DNA of 64,000 nt, taken from assembly GCA_046309775.1 (NCBI GenBank), contig JBKCOM010000123.1, forward strand, positions 1 through 64,000, read 5' to 3'. Positions 1-8,310 of this stretch are shown in pieces; the first letter of the stretch is position 1, and every line of letters starts with the position of its first letter. The DNA comes from JAIXWP01 sp046309775. GTDB taxonomy: Bacteria > Bacteroidota > Bacteroidia > Flavobacteriales_D > Sanyastnellaceae. The notes under the pieces were generated by a model, which made no database searches, was not told where the DNA came from, and saw only the letters and a program-made list of their open reading frames with translations. A program made the translations under genes and the position numbers.

Positions 1-92
1 GGCTCAAACCAGGTCTTAAATCCTTGTGGACTTACATTGTCCTTAATTACGTCGAGGCAATTTTGCCAAACCTGATTATGGTCCTTATTCAT
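1..92 (-). CDS. dnaA: Chromosomal replication initiator DnaA, N-terminal fragment
   Basis: Only the first 30 codons lie in the window; the gene continues beyond the left edge. The ATG is at 92-90 on the minus strand. The translation starts MNKDHNQVWQNCLDVIKDNV and runs on through a S-P-Q-G-F-K-T-W-F-E stretch. The spacing of W, C-L-x-x-I-K-D-N-V and F-K-T-W-F is the domain I (helicase-loading, self-association) signature of Bacteroidota DnaA. DnaA binds origin DnaA boxes and opens DNA for replication. The ATP-binding and DNA-binding domains are outside the window. The identification rests on a short but distinctive segment. The gene is divergent from the thioesterase gene at 469. Confidence 0.85.
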   Translation of the reverse strand, partial: MNKDHNQVWQNCLDVIKDNVSPQGFKTWFE

Positions 93-468
93 TCTTATTA
101 AGTATGGTTAATTCGGTAAATGTAGAATTCGTAGGTTTAGAACGGCTAAAATAATAGAAGTCGTCTAAAGCGTGACAAAAGAATGATGAAAAAAGTGAAA
201 AAAAAAAAGTTTTACCTCTTGACTTTTTAGAAAGTTTGACATTCTAACAATTTTTCCGAAACCCTTGACTTATCAGCATTTCTGACAGGTCTTATTTGAG
301 CGCTTCAACTCGGTTTTATTAATCGCCTACTTTTCACCACATTAAGCTTTGAAAACAAAAAAGCAGAAATTTTTGTATAAGTTTTTATGTCCTTTTTTAA
401 ACAACTCATTTTGTAGTTGTGATAAGTTGTGTTGTAATGTGTACTAACATTTCATTCTATATTGCACT
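93..468. other. Intergenic region between divergent dnaA and thioesterase genes
   Basis: 376 bases without a convincing gene, very A+T-rich with poly-A and poly-T runs around 190-210 and 350-400. It must hold the promoters of both flanking genes. In many bacteria the replication origin lies next to dnaA, so I looked for TTATNCACA-type DnaA boxes. I saw only poor matches, such as a TTATCACAA on the minus strand near 417-425, so no origin is called. No exact TAnnTTTG promoter element with correct spacing was found for either gene. Confidence 0.5.
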
Positions 469-870
469 ATGTATTCTTCACAAATATCTATACGAGTGCG
501 CTATGCCGAAACAGACCGCATGGGTTATGTCTATTACGGAAACTATGCTACCTACTTCGAGGTGGCGCGCGTAGAAGCTTTGCGCCAACTAGGGGTAAGT
601 TACAAATCACTCGAAGATAGGGGAATTCTTCTTCCCGTAGCAGATTATTCAATCAAATATATTTTACCAGCGCACTATGATGATGAACTCATAATCAATA
701 CACACATCATCGCGCTGCCAACTGCACGTATTCAATTCGAATATCAAACGTATCGAGGAGAACAGTTACTAAACACTGCGACAACAACGCTCGTCTTTGT
801 GGATGCCTCTTCTGGCCGCCCGGTGCGCTGTCCGGAAGAAATACTACAAGAATTGAAAAAGTATTTTTGA
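469..870 (+). CDS. Acyl-CoA thioesterase, YbgC/FadM-type hot-dog fold
   Basis: A 133-residue protein of the 4-hydroxybenzoyl-CoA thioesterase superfamily, whose members hydrolyse acyl-CoA thioesters in the cytoplasm. The signature is at residues 10-35: R-Y-A-E-T-D-R-M-G-Y-V-Y-Y-G-N-Y followed by F-E-x-A-R-x-E. Asp16 is the expected catalytic acid. The position that is His in E. coli YbgC (VVYHANY) is Tyr here. The length is normal for the single-domain family and there is no signal peptide. It stands divergent from dnaA and convergent with the next gene, with only 6 bases between the stops. The exact substrate cannot be read from the sequence. Confidence 0.88.
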   Translation: MYSSQISIRVRYAETDRMGYVYYGNYATYFEVARVEALRQLGVSYKSLEDRGILLPVADYSIKYILPAHYDDELIINTHIIALPTARIQFEYQTYRGEQLLNTATTTLVFVDASSGRPVRCPEEILQELKKYF

Positions 871-876
871 TTCGAG

Positions 877-1608
877 TTATTCCACGATTATTTGCCCTGT
901 ACCTTCTCTAACGATGTCTTGGTCGTCTGGATCGCCCGTCACATAAATGTTTCCAGAAAAGTAGTTAATGGCAAATAAGTACCCCGAACAGTAAGCACGA
1001 ATGTCATTAATCGAGGAGTTATTGATGTACGTCTGCTGCGCACGCAAGCCCAAAGCATCTATTTTGCCCACGCCTTGATTGAATAATTCAGCTTTAAATA
1101 CTTCACCACTCAATAAAACATCCGCAACACCTGTTTGAGTAAAAGCCGCAATACTATCACCAACGAACTTGATGCTTACTGTGCCCGCAGCATGACGATT
1201 TTCTATTTTCAAATAAGGATAAAATAACGTATCAGGTGTAGTAATATCTCCCGTTCCTCTATTTTGGATATCTCGAATATTGGGTGAATAAACTTTTACT
1301 CGAATATCGTTTTTGAAAGAGCGAACAAAATTGCAGGTATTGCCATTACTTATATACAAGACGCCTTCTTCCACTTCTGTTTCTATTTTATCCAATAAGT
1401 TTTTCGGTCCAATAATTTCTACATAATGGTCGTCGCTTTGTATCAATTCAATGTATAGATAATCGCTAATCTCCAATTTATCAAATGCAGATAACACTCG
1501 TTTCTCTTCGGTCACATCTCCTGCCTTTTTGAAACAGTCAGGCGCGCCTTCCTTATCGCACGAGGCAAACAATACTAATAATGCTATGTACAAAAGCTTA
1601 TTTACCAT
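877..1608 (-). CDS. Exported lipoprotein with DUF2807 (head-GIN-type) domain
   Basis: A 243-residue protein. The frame is open to 1653, but the ATG at 1608 gives a clean lipoprotein signal (M-V-N-K-L-L, then hydrophobic, then L-F-A-S-C at about residues 13-17), so I chose it. This start overlaps the end of the upstream gene by 11 bases, suggesting translational coupling. From about residue 35 it matches DUF2807, a right-handed beta-helix-like fold common in Bacteroidota surface proteins. The evidence is an F-D-K-L-E-I-S start, rows of alternating V/I, and the G-x-G-x-I ladder at the C-terminus. It is probably anchored in the outer membrane or periplasm. The molecular role is unknown. Confidence 0.75.
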   Translation of the reverse strand: MVNKLLYIALLVLFASCDKEGAPDCFKKAGDVTEEKRVLSAFDKLEISDYLYIELIQSDDHYVEIIGPKNLLDKIETEVEEGVLYISNGNTCNFVRSFKNDIRVKVYSPNIRDIQNRGTGDITTPDTLFYPYLKIENRHAAGTVSIKFVGDSIAAFTQTGVADVLLSGEVFKAELFNQGVGKIDALGLRAQQTYINNSSINDIRAYCSGYLFAINYFSGNIYVTGDPDDQDIVREGTGQIIVE

Positions 1609-2728
1609 GGATAATATAGCCAATACCGATTTCTGAGTGATCAGCTTTTGCAAAATGAGTTTTTAAACCAATCAACGCCTGAAGGTGATCTGTGATTTTG
1701 TAACAAAGACTTACACGCTGATAATACAGGCCATCTGCTTGCCACGAATTCACGATATAGAAACCTTGCAGAATGCGCAATTGAAGTCGGTCGAAATTCA
1801 ATCCATATCCTATGACTAAGCTGAGCTGAGCATTTTTTTCCCAACCAGAAGGTGTTTCGGATACTCTATTGCGAAGCGTTTTAACCGCACTATTAAACAT
1901 CACTTCGCTGCCCAAAAAAAGAGAGGATTTATAGCTGAGCCTTCTTTGACCAACAGCGCTCATCGTGATACTTCCGTATTTCTTTCCATAGGGCGGTGGG
2001 ATTTCTTTAAGTCCTCCTGTTAGAGCTATCATAAACGAATTCGACTTTTCAATTTTATCTCTTAGGAATATTTTTTTAATTGGTGTTTGGGATTTTTGCG
2101 AAAGAGTTAGTACGAGAGAAATATTATTCGTTCCCAAATTGGGCAGGGTGAATGCGCCGTTGGAGAAGTGCGTCAGGCGCAAGCCTCCCTTCAATGCTAT
2201 TTTTTTTAGAGAGAAGATTTGAGCTAGATATTCAATGGTCAATGCAGCATTCAAGTGGGAGCCAATTACCTGTGCCTGCGTATTGGTTTCCAAATCCCAA
2301 GTCTTCGTATTATATCCCATCCCGATTCCAAGCCCTAGAGTGTGCTGAAAATATTTTTCTTTTCCTGAAACAACTGAATTTTTTCGCAATGGAAGCCTCG
2401 CCAGATAGGAGAGTGCAAACTGATTTCCCAACTGGTCAGCATTACCAGTATAATTGAAATAAACGTCAAGTCCTACTTCGGGGCATTGAAAATTGCGCTC
2501 CCACGCTTTTTTTCCTGTTGTCTCTCTCAATAATTGAAGATTAATGCCCCTAGAATGTCCTTGAATGAGATGTAACATCTCCGATCGATGTGGAATGATG
2601 AAGCCAAACTGCGGCTGAATATTCCAATTCAATGAAGATGTGGGAAGGCTATCGGCCACGGGTTCATCTTGAGCCAGTGTTCCCGCAGCACATATGATTA
2701 AAAAGAATATGAATGCCAATTTCCTCAC
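1598..2728 (-). CDS. PagL-like (acyloxyacyl hydrolase-type) outer-membrane barrel protein
   Basis: A 376-residue protein with a signal peptide (residues 1-20, ending T-L-A-Q). PagL enzymes are outer-membrane barrels that remove the 3-O acyl chain of lipid A. The PagL-type motif H-F-S-N-G-x(4)-P-N-L-G is at residues 187-199, giving the catalytic His187 and Ser189. In Pseudomonas PagL the third residue is Glu140, 12 positions after the Ser; here that place is Asn, so activity is uncertain. The second half (about 220-376) contains further amphipathic strands, longer than classical PagL. It forms a unit with the DUF2807 lipoprotein downstream. The family assignment is good; the enzymatic function is inferred. 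Confidence 0.7.
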   Translation of the reverse strand: MRKLAFIFFLIICAAGTLAQDEPVADSLPTSSLNWNIQPQFGFIIPHRSEMLHLIQGHSRGINLQLLRETTGKKAWERNFQCPEVGLDVYFNYTGNADQLGNQFALSYLARLPLRKNSVVSGKEKYFQHTLGLGIGMGYNTKTWDLETNTQAQVIGSHLNAALTIEYLAQIFSLKKIALKGGLRLTHFSNGAFTLPNLGTNNISLVLTLSQKSQTPIKKIFLRDKIEKSNSFMIALTGGLKEIPPPYGKKYGSITMSAVGQRRLSYKSSLFLGSEVMFNSAVKTLRNRVSETPSGWEKNAQLSLVIGYGLNFDRLQLRILQGFYIVNSWQADGLYYQRVSLCYKITDHLQALIGLKTHFAKADHSEIGIGYIIHGK

Positions 2729-2766
2729 GCTTCAAACTTAAAGCAAATGTGAATTCGCGGTTTCAT

Positions 2767-2774
2767 TATATTTG
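2767..2774 (+). promoter_or_regulatory. Bacteroidota -7 promoter element for the sugar dehydrogenase gene
   Basis: TATATTTG is an exact match to TAnnTTTG, 17 bases before the ATG at 2792. No good -33 TTTG was found. Expected transcript start is about 2781, leaving an 11-base leader. Confidence 0.6.
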
Positions 2775-2791
2775 ATTAAAATCTAAACCAC

Positions 2792-4321
2792 ATGCGCAAA
2801 ATTTCTCTGTTCCTTCTTTTTACCATCATCGTTTGGAAGGGCTTTTCACAAAATGTAACCCCGGTTCAAATTGAAATAGAAGAATTCTACACGGGTTTGT
2901 CCGGGCCAGTAGGTCTTTATCATTGCGGTGATCATCGACTTTTTGTTTTAGAGAAAAATCAAGGCGACATCGAAATCATAGATACCACAGGCGCATATAT
3001 TGGAAAATTTCTGGATATCACTGGAATGATTAGCACAGGGAGTGAGCAAGGATTATTGGGCATGGCATTTCATCCCAACTACGCTTCGAATGGATTTTTT
3101 TATATCAATTATACCAATACATCAGGCACCACAATTATCGCTAGATATCAGGTAAGTAGTGATCCAAACGTGGCAAACGTGGCCAGCGCCACAACCATTA
3201 TGACCATTGCTCAACCTTTTGGAAATCACAATGGCGGTCATCTCGCTTTTGGTCCTGATGGCTATCTTTATATTGGTATGGGAGATGGCGGCAGCGGAGG
3301 TGACCCAGGCAACCGAGCTCAAAATCTAAACGACCTTCTTGGCAAGATGCTGCGTATTGATGTGGACAATGGAAGCCCATTCTCTATTCCACCCACCAAT
3401 CCATTTGTTGGTGTGCCCAACACCCAAGCTGCAATTTGGTCTTATGGTCTTCGCAATCCTTGGAAGTTTTCGTTCGACCGTCAAACAGGTGATTTGTGGC
3501 TTGCCGATGTAGGACAAAATGCTTGGGAAGAAGTAAACATGTCGCCAGCAAGTTCTACTGGAGGCGAGAATTACGGTTGGCGCTGTTATGAAGGCAACGC
3601 AGCATACAATACCGCTGGGTGTGCTGCTCAATCCACAATGCTCGCACCTGTACAAGTCTATTCTCACAGCGCTCCAACTAATTTTTGTTCTATCACCGGA
3701 GGAGTGGTTTATCGAGGGTCAAAATATCCTGCAATGAACGGGATTTATTTCTTCACCGATTATTGTGATGGAGATATCTATGGTATCGCAGGGAGTGCTG
3801 CCAATGGATGGACTTCCACGAATTATGGCCCAGGAGGTGGAGCGATTACTTCAATTCAAGAGGACAGTGCTGGCGAAATTTATATTGTACGCCAAGGTGG
3901 AACCATCGCGAAGATTAAAGATAGTTGCGGAACATTTGAGCCTATAATTTCTCTTAACCCGGAAGGGCAATTGGAGTCTACTTCAGCATCTCAATATTGG
4001 TGGTACAACAACAATCAAATTATTCCGGGACAAACATCACAAACGCTTTCGCCCGCTGTTGCTGGATTGTACTCTGTGAATGCTAGCAACGGTGAATGTA
4101 CCAGAAGCTCAAATCAAATTCCTTGGGTAATCATGGGGGGAATTCCAGGTTGTACTTATGCTAACGCCACTAATTTCGATCCTCAAGCTTCGCTCGATAA
4201 TGGTACTTGTCAATTTGCTACAGCCTCCGATTGTCCCGGAGATATTGACGGAAATGGATTGATTGGTGTGAATGATTTATTGATGCTACTTGAAATTTTT
4301 GGTAGCTTCTGCAACGACTAG
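2792..4321 (+). CDS. Secreted PQQ-type glucose/sorbosone dehydrogenase-like beta-propeller
   Basis: A 509-residue exported protein (signal peptide 1-20, ending G-F-S-Q). Residues about 30-380 are a GSDH-type six-bladed propeller. The marks are G-L-L-G-M-A-F-H-P-N-Y, then N-H-N-G-G-H-L-A-F-G-P-D-G-x-L-Y-I-G-x-G-D-G-G, and later W-S-Y-G-L-R-N-P-W. Family members oxidise sugars with bound PQQ in the periplasm or outside the cell. After a linker come a G-C-T-Y-A-N-A-T-N-F-D-P repeat (about 453-474), common in Bacteroidota secreted proteins, and a dockerin-like Ca-binding tail D-I-D-G-N-G-L-I-G-V-N-D (about 485-509). No type IX sorting domain is visible. The stop overlaps the convergent gene's stop through a shared CTAG. 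Confidence 0.85.
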   Translation: MRKISLFLLFTIIVWKGFSQNVTPVQIEIEEFYTGLSGPVGLYHCGDHRLFVLEKNQGDIEIIDTTGAYIGKFLDITGMISTGSEQGLLGMAFHPNYASNGFFYINYTNTSGTTIIARYQVSSDPNVANVASATTIMTIAQPFGNHNGGHLAFGPDGYLYIGMGDGGSGGDPGNRAQNLNDLLGKMLRIDVDNGSPFSIPPTNPFVGVPNTQAAIWSYGLRNPWKFSFDRQTGDLWLADVGQNAWEEVNMSPASSTGGENYGWRCYEGNAAYNTAGCAAQSTMLAPVQVYSHSAPTNFCSITGGVVYRGSKYPAMNGIYFFTDYCDGDIYGIAGSAANGWTSTNYGPGGGAITSIQEDSAGEIYIVRQGGTIAKIKDSCGTFEPIISLNPEGQLESTSASQYWWYNNNQIIPGQTSQTLSPAVAGLYSVNASNGECTRSSNQIPWVIMGGIPGCTYANATNFDPQASLDNGTCQFATASDCPGDIDGNGLIGVNDLLMLLEIFGSFCND

Positions 4322-5442
4322 TTTTTTTCTATAAGATTTATGAAGGCGTCGATGCTTGCTTGCTTGGAATAGCATGACAAGAATCGACGCTTTCCTTTTG
4401 CACCGATTTCTTCGCGCAATGAGGACTCATCAAGAAGTAGTCGCAACTTTTGACTCAGTTCTTCTGCATTATCAGGTTCAAAAAGAAGTCCAGATTTTCC
4501 ATAGTCCAACAACTCTGGTGTTCCGCTACTATTGGTACCGATTACAGGAATTCCGAAACTCATAGCCTCTATAGTCACTGTTCCAAATGTTTCTCCTTTT
4601 GATGCCATCACGAATATATCGGTGGCGCTATAATAGAGCGCTACGTTGTCGCTATAAGGTTTGAAGAAGATGGTGCCTTGCATGCCCAGCGATCGAATCT
4701 TTTGCTTTAGCTCTACTTCATAGCGATTGCTTTCATTGCGTGTGGACTCACCGACAATCAAAATTTCGAAATCATCGCGATGTAGAAGTTGGGCAGCGTT
4801 GATCAGAATATGTTGGCCTTTCAAAGGATCGATGCGACCGATGATAGCTATAGTTGTTTTATTTATATCTAATCCTAATTGACGTTTGGCTTCTTTCTTT
4901 TCTACTAAATTTTTTTCTAATAATGTTTGATCAACTCCAATCGGAATAACATGGATACTCTGTTCACGGACTTTTGTTTTTTCTAAAACTTGATGCTTTA
5001 AAAAGTCGAGCGTTGAAATCCAAAAGTCAATAGCAGCGAAGCGTGCGGTATGGAAAAAGTCTTTTTTCTCTACACCCAGTTGCATGGCTTGAAAATAGAG
5101 TAGCTTGAATTTTCGAGAAGCAATTTTTTTCACCCAGCTCAGAAGTGACATATCGCGCGTGTCGCGAAACCATACAACATCAGCATTCAAGTCATCTATG
5201 ATTTTCGCAATCTTGAACGCATTAACGAGATCAAAGTATTTTCGGTTTCGTGTTACGAGGGTAACATCGATTTGAAAGTCTTTTGATTTTAGATGAATAG
5301 GGGAGCTTGCGACACAAAGTAGTTTCACGTTATAACCACAATCTCTCATCCATGCTGCGTAGCGCACGGTGTTCATTTCTAATCCACCCCAAGAGATAGA
5401 GCTGCAATAAAAAATGATATTCTTTTTAGTCTTCGTAGACAT
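4318..5442 (-). CDS. Glycosyltransferase, GT-B fold (group 1 / GT4 type)
   Basis: A 374-residue cytoplasmic enzyme that transfers a sugar from a nucleotide-sugar donor. The N-terminal Rossmann half has W-G-G-L-E-M-N-T at about residue 19. The C-terminal half has the typical G-R-I-D-P-L-K-G-Q (about 200) and the donor-binding E-x7-E signature in G-E-T-F-G-T-V-T-I-E-A-M-S-F-G-I-P-V-I-G-T (about 285-305). The acceptor and donor are unknown. Its start lies inside the TPR gene upstream (17-base overlap), so the two are one operon. The stop shares CTAG with the convergent sugar dehydrogenase gene. Confidence 0.88.
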   Translation of the reverse strand: MSTKTKKNIIFYCSSISWGGLEMNTVRYAAWMRDCGYNVKLLCVASSPIHLKSKDFQIDVTLVTRNRKYFDLVNAFKIAKIIDDLNADVVWFRDTRDMSLLSWVKKIASRKFKLLYFQAMQLGVEKKDFFHTARFAAIDFWISTLDFLKHQVLEKTKVREQSIHVIPIGVDQTLLEKNLVEKKEAKRQLGLDINKTTIAIIGRIDPLKGQHILINAAQLLHRDDFEILIVGESTRNESNRYEVELKQKIRSLGMQGTIFFKPYSDNVALYYSATDIFVMASKGETFGTVTIEAMSFGIPVIGTNSSGTPELLDYGKSGLLFEPDNAEELSQKLRLLLDESSLREEIGAKGKRRFLSCYSKQASIDAFINLIEKN

Positions 5443-5755
5443 CGAGCAACATGAGGGCTTCGCTCAGTTCGCCAAGAGTTTTCATGTCGCTTTGACGTTT
5501 TGCGACTTCTTTACCAGCGAGATAAATTTCGATTGCTTCCTGATCTTTCCCTTTTTCCTCGAGGAGTTTTCCTAGTTGATAATAACTCGCGAGATAGTTA
5601 GGGTCGTTTTTTATAATACTCTTCAAAATTTTTATAGCTTGAAGAATATCGCCATTCTTGTGATGCTCAAGGGCCGCAGCGTAGTGAAGAAAACTATCCT
5701 TAGGATTTGTTTCCAACATCGTTTCAATCATCTTAAGTCTATCTTGCATCATCAT
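5426..5755 (-). CDS. Small TPR-repeat protein
   Basis: A 109-residue protein built of about two and a half tetratricopeptide repeats. One run is F-L-H-Y-A-A-A-L-E-H-H-K-N-G-D (about 22-36); another is A-S-Y-Y-Q-L-G-K-L-L-E-E-K-G (about 56-69). TPRs mediate protein-protein contacts. There is no signal peptide. Three ATGs sit in a row (5755, 5752, 5749); the first is used here. It is the first gene of the operon with the glycosyltransferase, which it overlaps by 17 bases, so it may be a partner or scaffold for that enzyme; this is inference. Confidence 0.8.
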   Translation of the reverse strand: MMMQDRLKMIETMLETNPKDSFLHYAAALEHHKNGDILQAIKILKSIIKNDPNYLASYYQLGKLLEEKGKDQEAIEIYLAGKEVAKRQSDMKTLGELSEALMLLDVYED

Positions 5756-5781
5756 GTTGTGGGCGGTTTAAAATTCTGTTT

Positions 5782-5811
5782 CAAAATTAGTTTTTGAAAA
5801 AAGAAATTCAA
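5782..5811 (-). promoter_or_regulatory. Complete Bacteroidota promoter (-33 TTG, -7 TAATTTTG)
   Basis: On the minus strand TTG (5811-5809), a 19-base spacer, then TAATTTTG (5789-5782) matches the consensus TTTG/TTG-N19-TAnnTTTG. It lies 27 bases before the first ATG of the TPR gene at 5755. Confidence 0.7.
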
Positions 5812-5866
5812 CCATTACAAAAATTCAAAACTCAGACTTTTCAACACAGAGATGAACGAAAGGAGT

Positions 5867-6673
5867 TTATCTCGGCTTGTAATATTTCAAAGCCTCTGGC
5901 ATGAATTCTTTTAGCGTTTGAATCCGCGTTTCATCACTGGGGTGAGTACTCATAATTTCAGGGGGAGCAGCACCACCGTTAGCAGCGGACATTCTTTCCC
6001 AAAAACCAATACTCGCTTGTGGGTCGTATCCAGCCATTGCCATGAAAATTAAACCCAACTTATCGGCTTCAATCTCGTGATTTCGGCTGTATGCCAACAT
6101 ACCCAATGTGCTGCCGATACCATAAGATTGTAAAAAGATATCACGTGCGAGTTCGGGTTTTTCACTCATCAATACACCAAGTGTTGCGCCAGCCGCATTG
6201 AGCACAAGACCTTGGCTCATACGTTCATTTCCGTGGCGGGCAATAGCATGAGCTACTTCATGTCCCATCACAACGGCCAAGCTATTTTCATCTTGAGTAA
6301 CGGGCAAAATTCCTGTATAAACAACTACTTTTCCTCCTGGCATACACCAAGCATTTACAGTTGGATCATCCACTACGTTAAACTCCCATTGAAATCCCTC
6401 AACGCGCTTTTCTTGTCCATTCTCTCTTAAGAATTGTTCGCAAGCACTCTTAATATTGTTGCCAATGCGTTGAACCATCTGAGTGCGATTATCGCTCGTC
6501 GGCAATACATAACTTTGACTCAAAAAATCGGAATAAGCTGTAAGACTCATAGCTATCATTTCCGATTCGGGAACGAGATTCATTTGTCTACGGCCAGTAA
6601 TTGGAACACGTGTACATGAAACGATGTAAGCAATACCGAGCAGTACTGCCATAGTAATGGTGATTTTTCGCAT
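5867..6673 (-). CDS. M48-family zinc metallopeptidase lipoprotein
   Basis: A 268-residue exported protease. The signal ends in a lipobox A-Y-I-V-S-C with Cys20, so it should be membrane-anchored in the periplasm. The zinc site is H-E-V-A-H at residues 138-142, with the third ligand Glu in S-R-N-H-E-I-E-A-D (about 200). This is the soluble M48 form related to BepA/LoiP of E. coli, which act in outer-membrane protein quality control; the TPR domain of BepA is absent. It follows clpS by 7 bases, so the two are likely co-transcribed. A quality-control role is inferred from family knowledge. Confidence 0.9.
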   Translation of the reverse strand: MRKITITMAVLLGIAYIVSCTRVPITGRRQMNLVPESEMIAMSLTAYSDFLSQSYVLPTSDNRTQMVQRIGNNIKSACEQFLRENGQEKRVEGFQWEFNVVDDPTVNAWCMPGGKVVVYTGILPVTQDENSLAVVMGHEVAHAIARHGNERMSQGLVLNAAGATLGVLMSEKPELARDIFLQSYGIGSTLGMLAYSRNHEIEADKLGLIFMAMAGYDPQASIGFWERMSAANGGAAPPEIMSTHPSDETRIQTLKEFMPEALKYYKPR

Positions 6674-6679
6674 AAAAAA

Positions 6680-6952
6680 TTACTGGATTTCTGCCGTTAG
6701 TCCTCTATCGAGAAGAGCAGTACAGATTGGTTCTAATTTGTTGTATTCTCCTTCTTTTACGTCACACTTGCCTTTGTAATGCACCAGAAGAGTGCATTGC
6801 TCTGCCTGCATGGGCTCATGACCGCAGACTTCTATAAGTGATTGAATCACGAAATCGAATGTATTGACATCATCATTAAAAAGTACGATTTTCTTGGTGT
6901 CAACGGTCGCTACATTTTCAAGTAGCACTTCTTCTAATTCGTAATTGGACAT
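6680..6952 (-). CDS. clpS: ATP-dependent Clp protease adaptor ClpS
   Basis: A 90-residue cytoplasmic adaptor that delivers N-degron substrates to ClpAP (ClpCP-type in this phylum). The diagnostic motif L-F-N-D-D-V-N-T-F-D-F-V is at about residues 24-35. The second conserved region (A-x-x-C-T-x-L-V-H-Y-K-G-K-C-D-V) follows at about 50-66. The length is normal. It is the first gene of an operon with the M48 lipoprotein protease, and has its own -7 element 24 bases upstream. clpP/clpA are not in the window. Confidence 0.93.
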   Translation of the reverse strand: MSNYELEEVLLENVATVDTKKIVLFNDDVNTFDFVIQSLIEVCGHEPMQAEQCTLLVHYKGKCDVKEGEYNKLEPICTALLDRGLTAEIQ

Positions 6953-6975
6953 GGTCGACGTTTTTATAACTTCTG

Positions 6976-6983
6976 CAAAAGTA
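6976..6983 (-). promoter_or_regulatory. -7 promoter element of clpS
   Basis: TACTTTTG on the minus strand is an exact TAnnTTTG, 23 bases before the ATG at 6952. No clear -33 element was seen. Confidence 0.55.
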
Positions 6984-7400
6984 CAAAATATTTTAGTTCG
7001 TTGTGATATTAAGCATTCATTGAGTAACAGGTACTTAGGTGCACAAAACGCATGAATTCGGGTACAAATGAAGATATGTTTATTTTATTGTTTAAGGAAA
7101 AGATTATTTTTTTAATATCCTGAAATTCAAAATCATGAATTTGCAAATCAAGACCAAATGGCTGATTGTCAAGAATATAAGGTCGCTCGTTTTATTCCCT
7201 CAGAAATGTCAATCATACCCTTTTTTTTACCATTATCGCATAAAATACCCCGTGCCAAAAAAATCAGTGGGTATGAAAAACACGACTTTTGACATAATGA
7301 AGGGTATAAAGCGAAAAAATTAGGTATGAGCGTTCTTGTTTCTGCTATATCGACCAAGTTTATTTGTTTAAACATTTTTTGATTCTAAACTACTTTGCTT
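6984..7400. other. Gap between clpS and the LytTR regulator, with nested inverted repeats
   Basis: About 420 bases without a gene I can support; short open frames at 7135-7323 (+) and 7169-7375 (-) have no family resemblance. The A+T-rich region contains inverted pairs. ATACCCTT (7215-7222) pairs with AAGGGTAT (7300-7307). Inside it ATACCC (7245-7250) pairs with GGGTAT (7269-7274). A further GGTATG is at 7323-7328. These could be regulator-binding half-sites or an RNA fold in a long leader of the gene at 7401. Confidence 0.4.
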
Positions 7401-8123
7401 ATGAGTGCTAAAATCTTGATTGTAGAGGACGACATGGTGGTAAGAGCCAATCTTGAAGTAATCATTTCGGAAATGGGCCATGAAATCGTTGGGTTTGCAG
7501 ACAATGCCGTGGATGCTTTGGTATTATTTACCGTAAAAAATCCACATGTGGTGATCTGTGATATTAGCATCAACGGAACAACGAATGGAATTGAGTTGGC
7601 TAAAAAGATGCATGAAATTCGAAAAGCTCCAGTGCTGTTTCTCACGGCTTATAGTAATGAAGAGTTCTTCAATGAAGCAAAATTAGCTACTCCTCTTGCC
7701 TTCATAAGCAAACCAATCGAAAAGGTCAGTTTCAAGCGTTCTGTCGCTTTGGCAATCGAACATAGCAAAAGCATATCTGGTTTTATCACAGATAAGGCAC
7801 CCGTCGAGGAGTGTTTGTATACTCGAGTAGGCAATAGATTAAAGAAACTTTATATTAAGGACATTGAATTTGTCGAAGTTGATGGAAAGTACAGTGCACT
7901 TAGTATTGGGCAACGAATGATCAACTGTAAAATATCTCTGAAAGATTTGATAGACAAACTTCCTAGAGAGAAATTCATTCAAGTGAACCGCAACTTTGTT
8001 ATCAATATGGATATGATTGAAGACATTGATATGGCGAACTTTAACGTAAAGATGCCGACCAAGGACGTGCCCATCTCGCGCACATTTAAGGACCAACTAA
8101 TGGATCGCATCAAATTGATTTAA
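7401..8123 (+). CDS. LytTR-family response regulator
   Basis: A 240-residue transcription regulator of the LytR/AlgR type. An N-terminal receiver domain spans about 1-120 with acidic E9/D10/D11, phospho-acceptor Asp54 (V-V-I-C-D-I-S), Thr82 and Lys104 (F-I-S-K-P-I). A LytTR DNA-binding domain spans about 138-240; its marks are F-V-E-V-D-G-K-Y, then F-I-Q-V-N-R-N-F-V-I-N, then the V-P-I-S-R-T-F end. A TTG six bases upstream is in frame, but ATG at 7401 gives the normal M-S-A-K-I-L-I-V-E-D-D start. No sensor kinase is adjacent, so its partner is unknown. A terminator follows at 8173. Confidence 0.92.
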   Translation: MSAKILIVEDDMVVRANLEVIISEMGHEIVGFADNAVDALVLFTVKNPHVVICDISINGTTNGIELAKKMHEIRKAPVLFLTAYSNEEFFNEAKLATPLAFISKPIEKVSFKRSVALAIEHSKSISGFITDKAPVEECLYTRVGNRLKKLYIKDIEFVEVDGKYSALSIGQRMINCKISLKDLIDKLPREKFIQVNRNFVINMDMIEDIDMANFNVKMPTKDVPISRTFKDQLMDRIKLI

Positions 8124-8172
8124 AAGAGAACAAATGTCTTTTGATTTATAAATAGTTATCCCGTTCTTTCTT

Positions 8173-8207
8173 ACCCCATATAATTTTGATTATGTGGGGT
8201 TTGTTTT
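8173..8207 (+). terminator. Rho-independent terminator after the LytTR regulator
   Basis: An 11-bp stem (ACCCCATATAA / TTATGTGGGGT with one wobble pair), six-base loop TTTTGA, then a T-rich tail at 8201-8210. It separates the regulator from the protease operon. Confidence 0.85.
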
Positions 8208-8282
8208 TTTAATACTCACTTAGAGAACACATTTAACCCAAACTTTACAACTCTTGAGGTTCTTGAATTGAATTGATTTAAC

Positions 8283-8290
8283 TATTTTTG
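8283..8290 (+). promoter_or_regulatory. -7 promoter element of the protease operon
   Basis: TATTTTTG is an exact TAnnTTTG, 20 bases before the ATG at 8311. A TTG at 8263-8265 lies 17 bases upstream and could be the -33 element. Confidence 0.6.
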
Positions 8291-8310
8291 CAGCCACAAC
8301 CTTTTATTTA

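Noticed and set aside
93..468. Replication origin next to dnaA
   Set aside because: No good TTATNCACA boxes were found; proximity to dnaA alone is not enough.
7135..7375. Two short overlapping frames in the gap before the LytTR gene
   Set aside because: Both are A+T-driven, overlap each other and the inverted repeats, and show no conserved motif.
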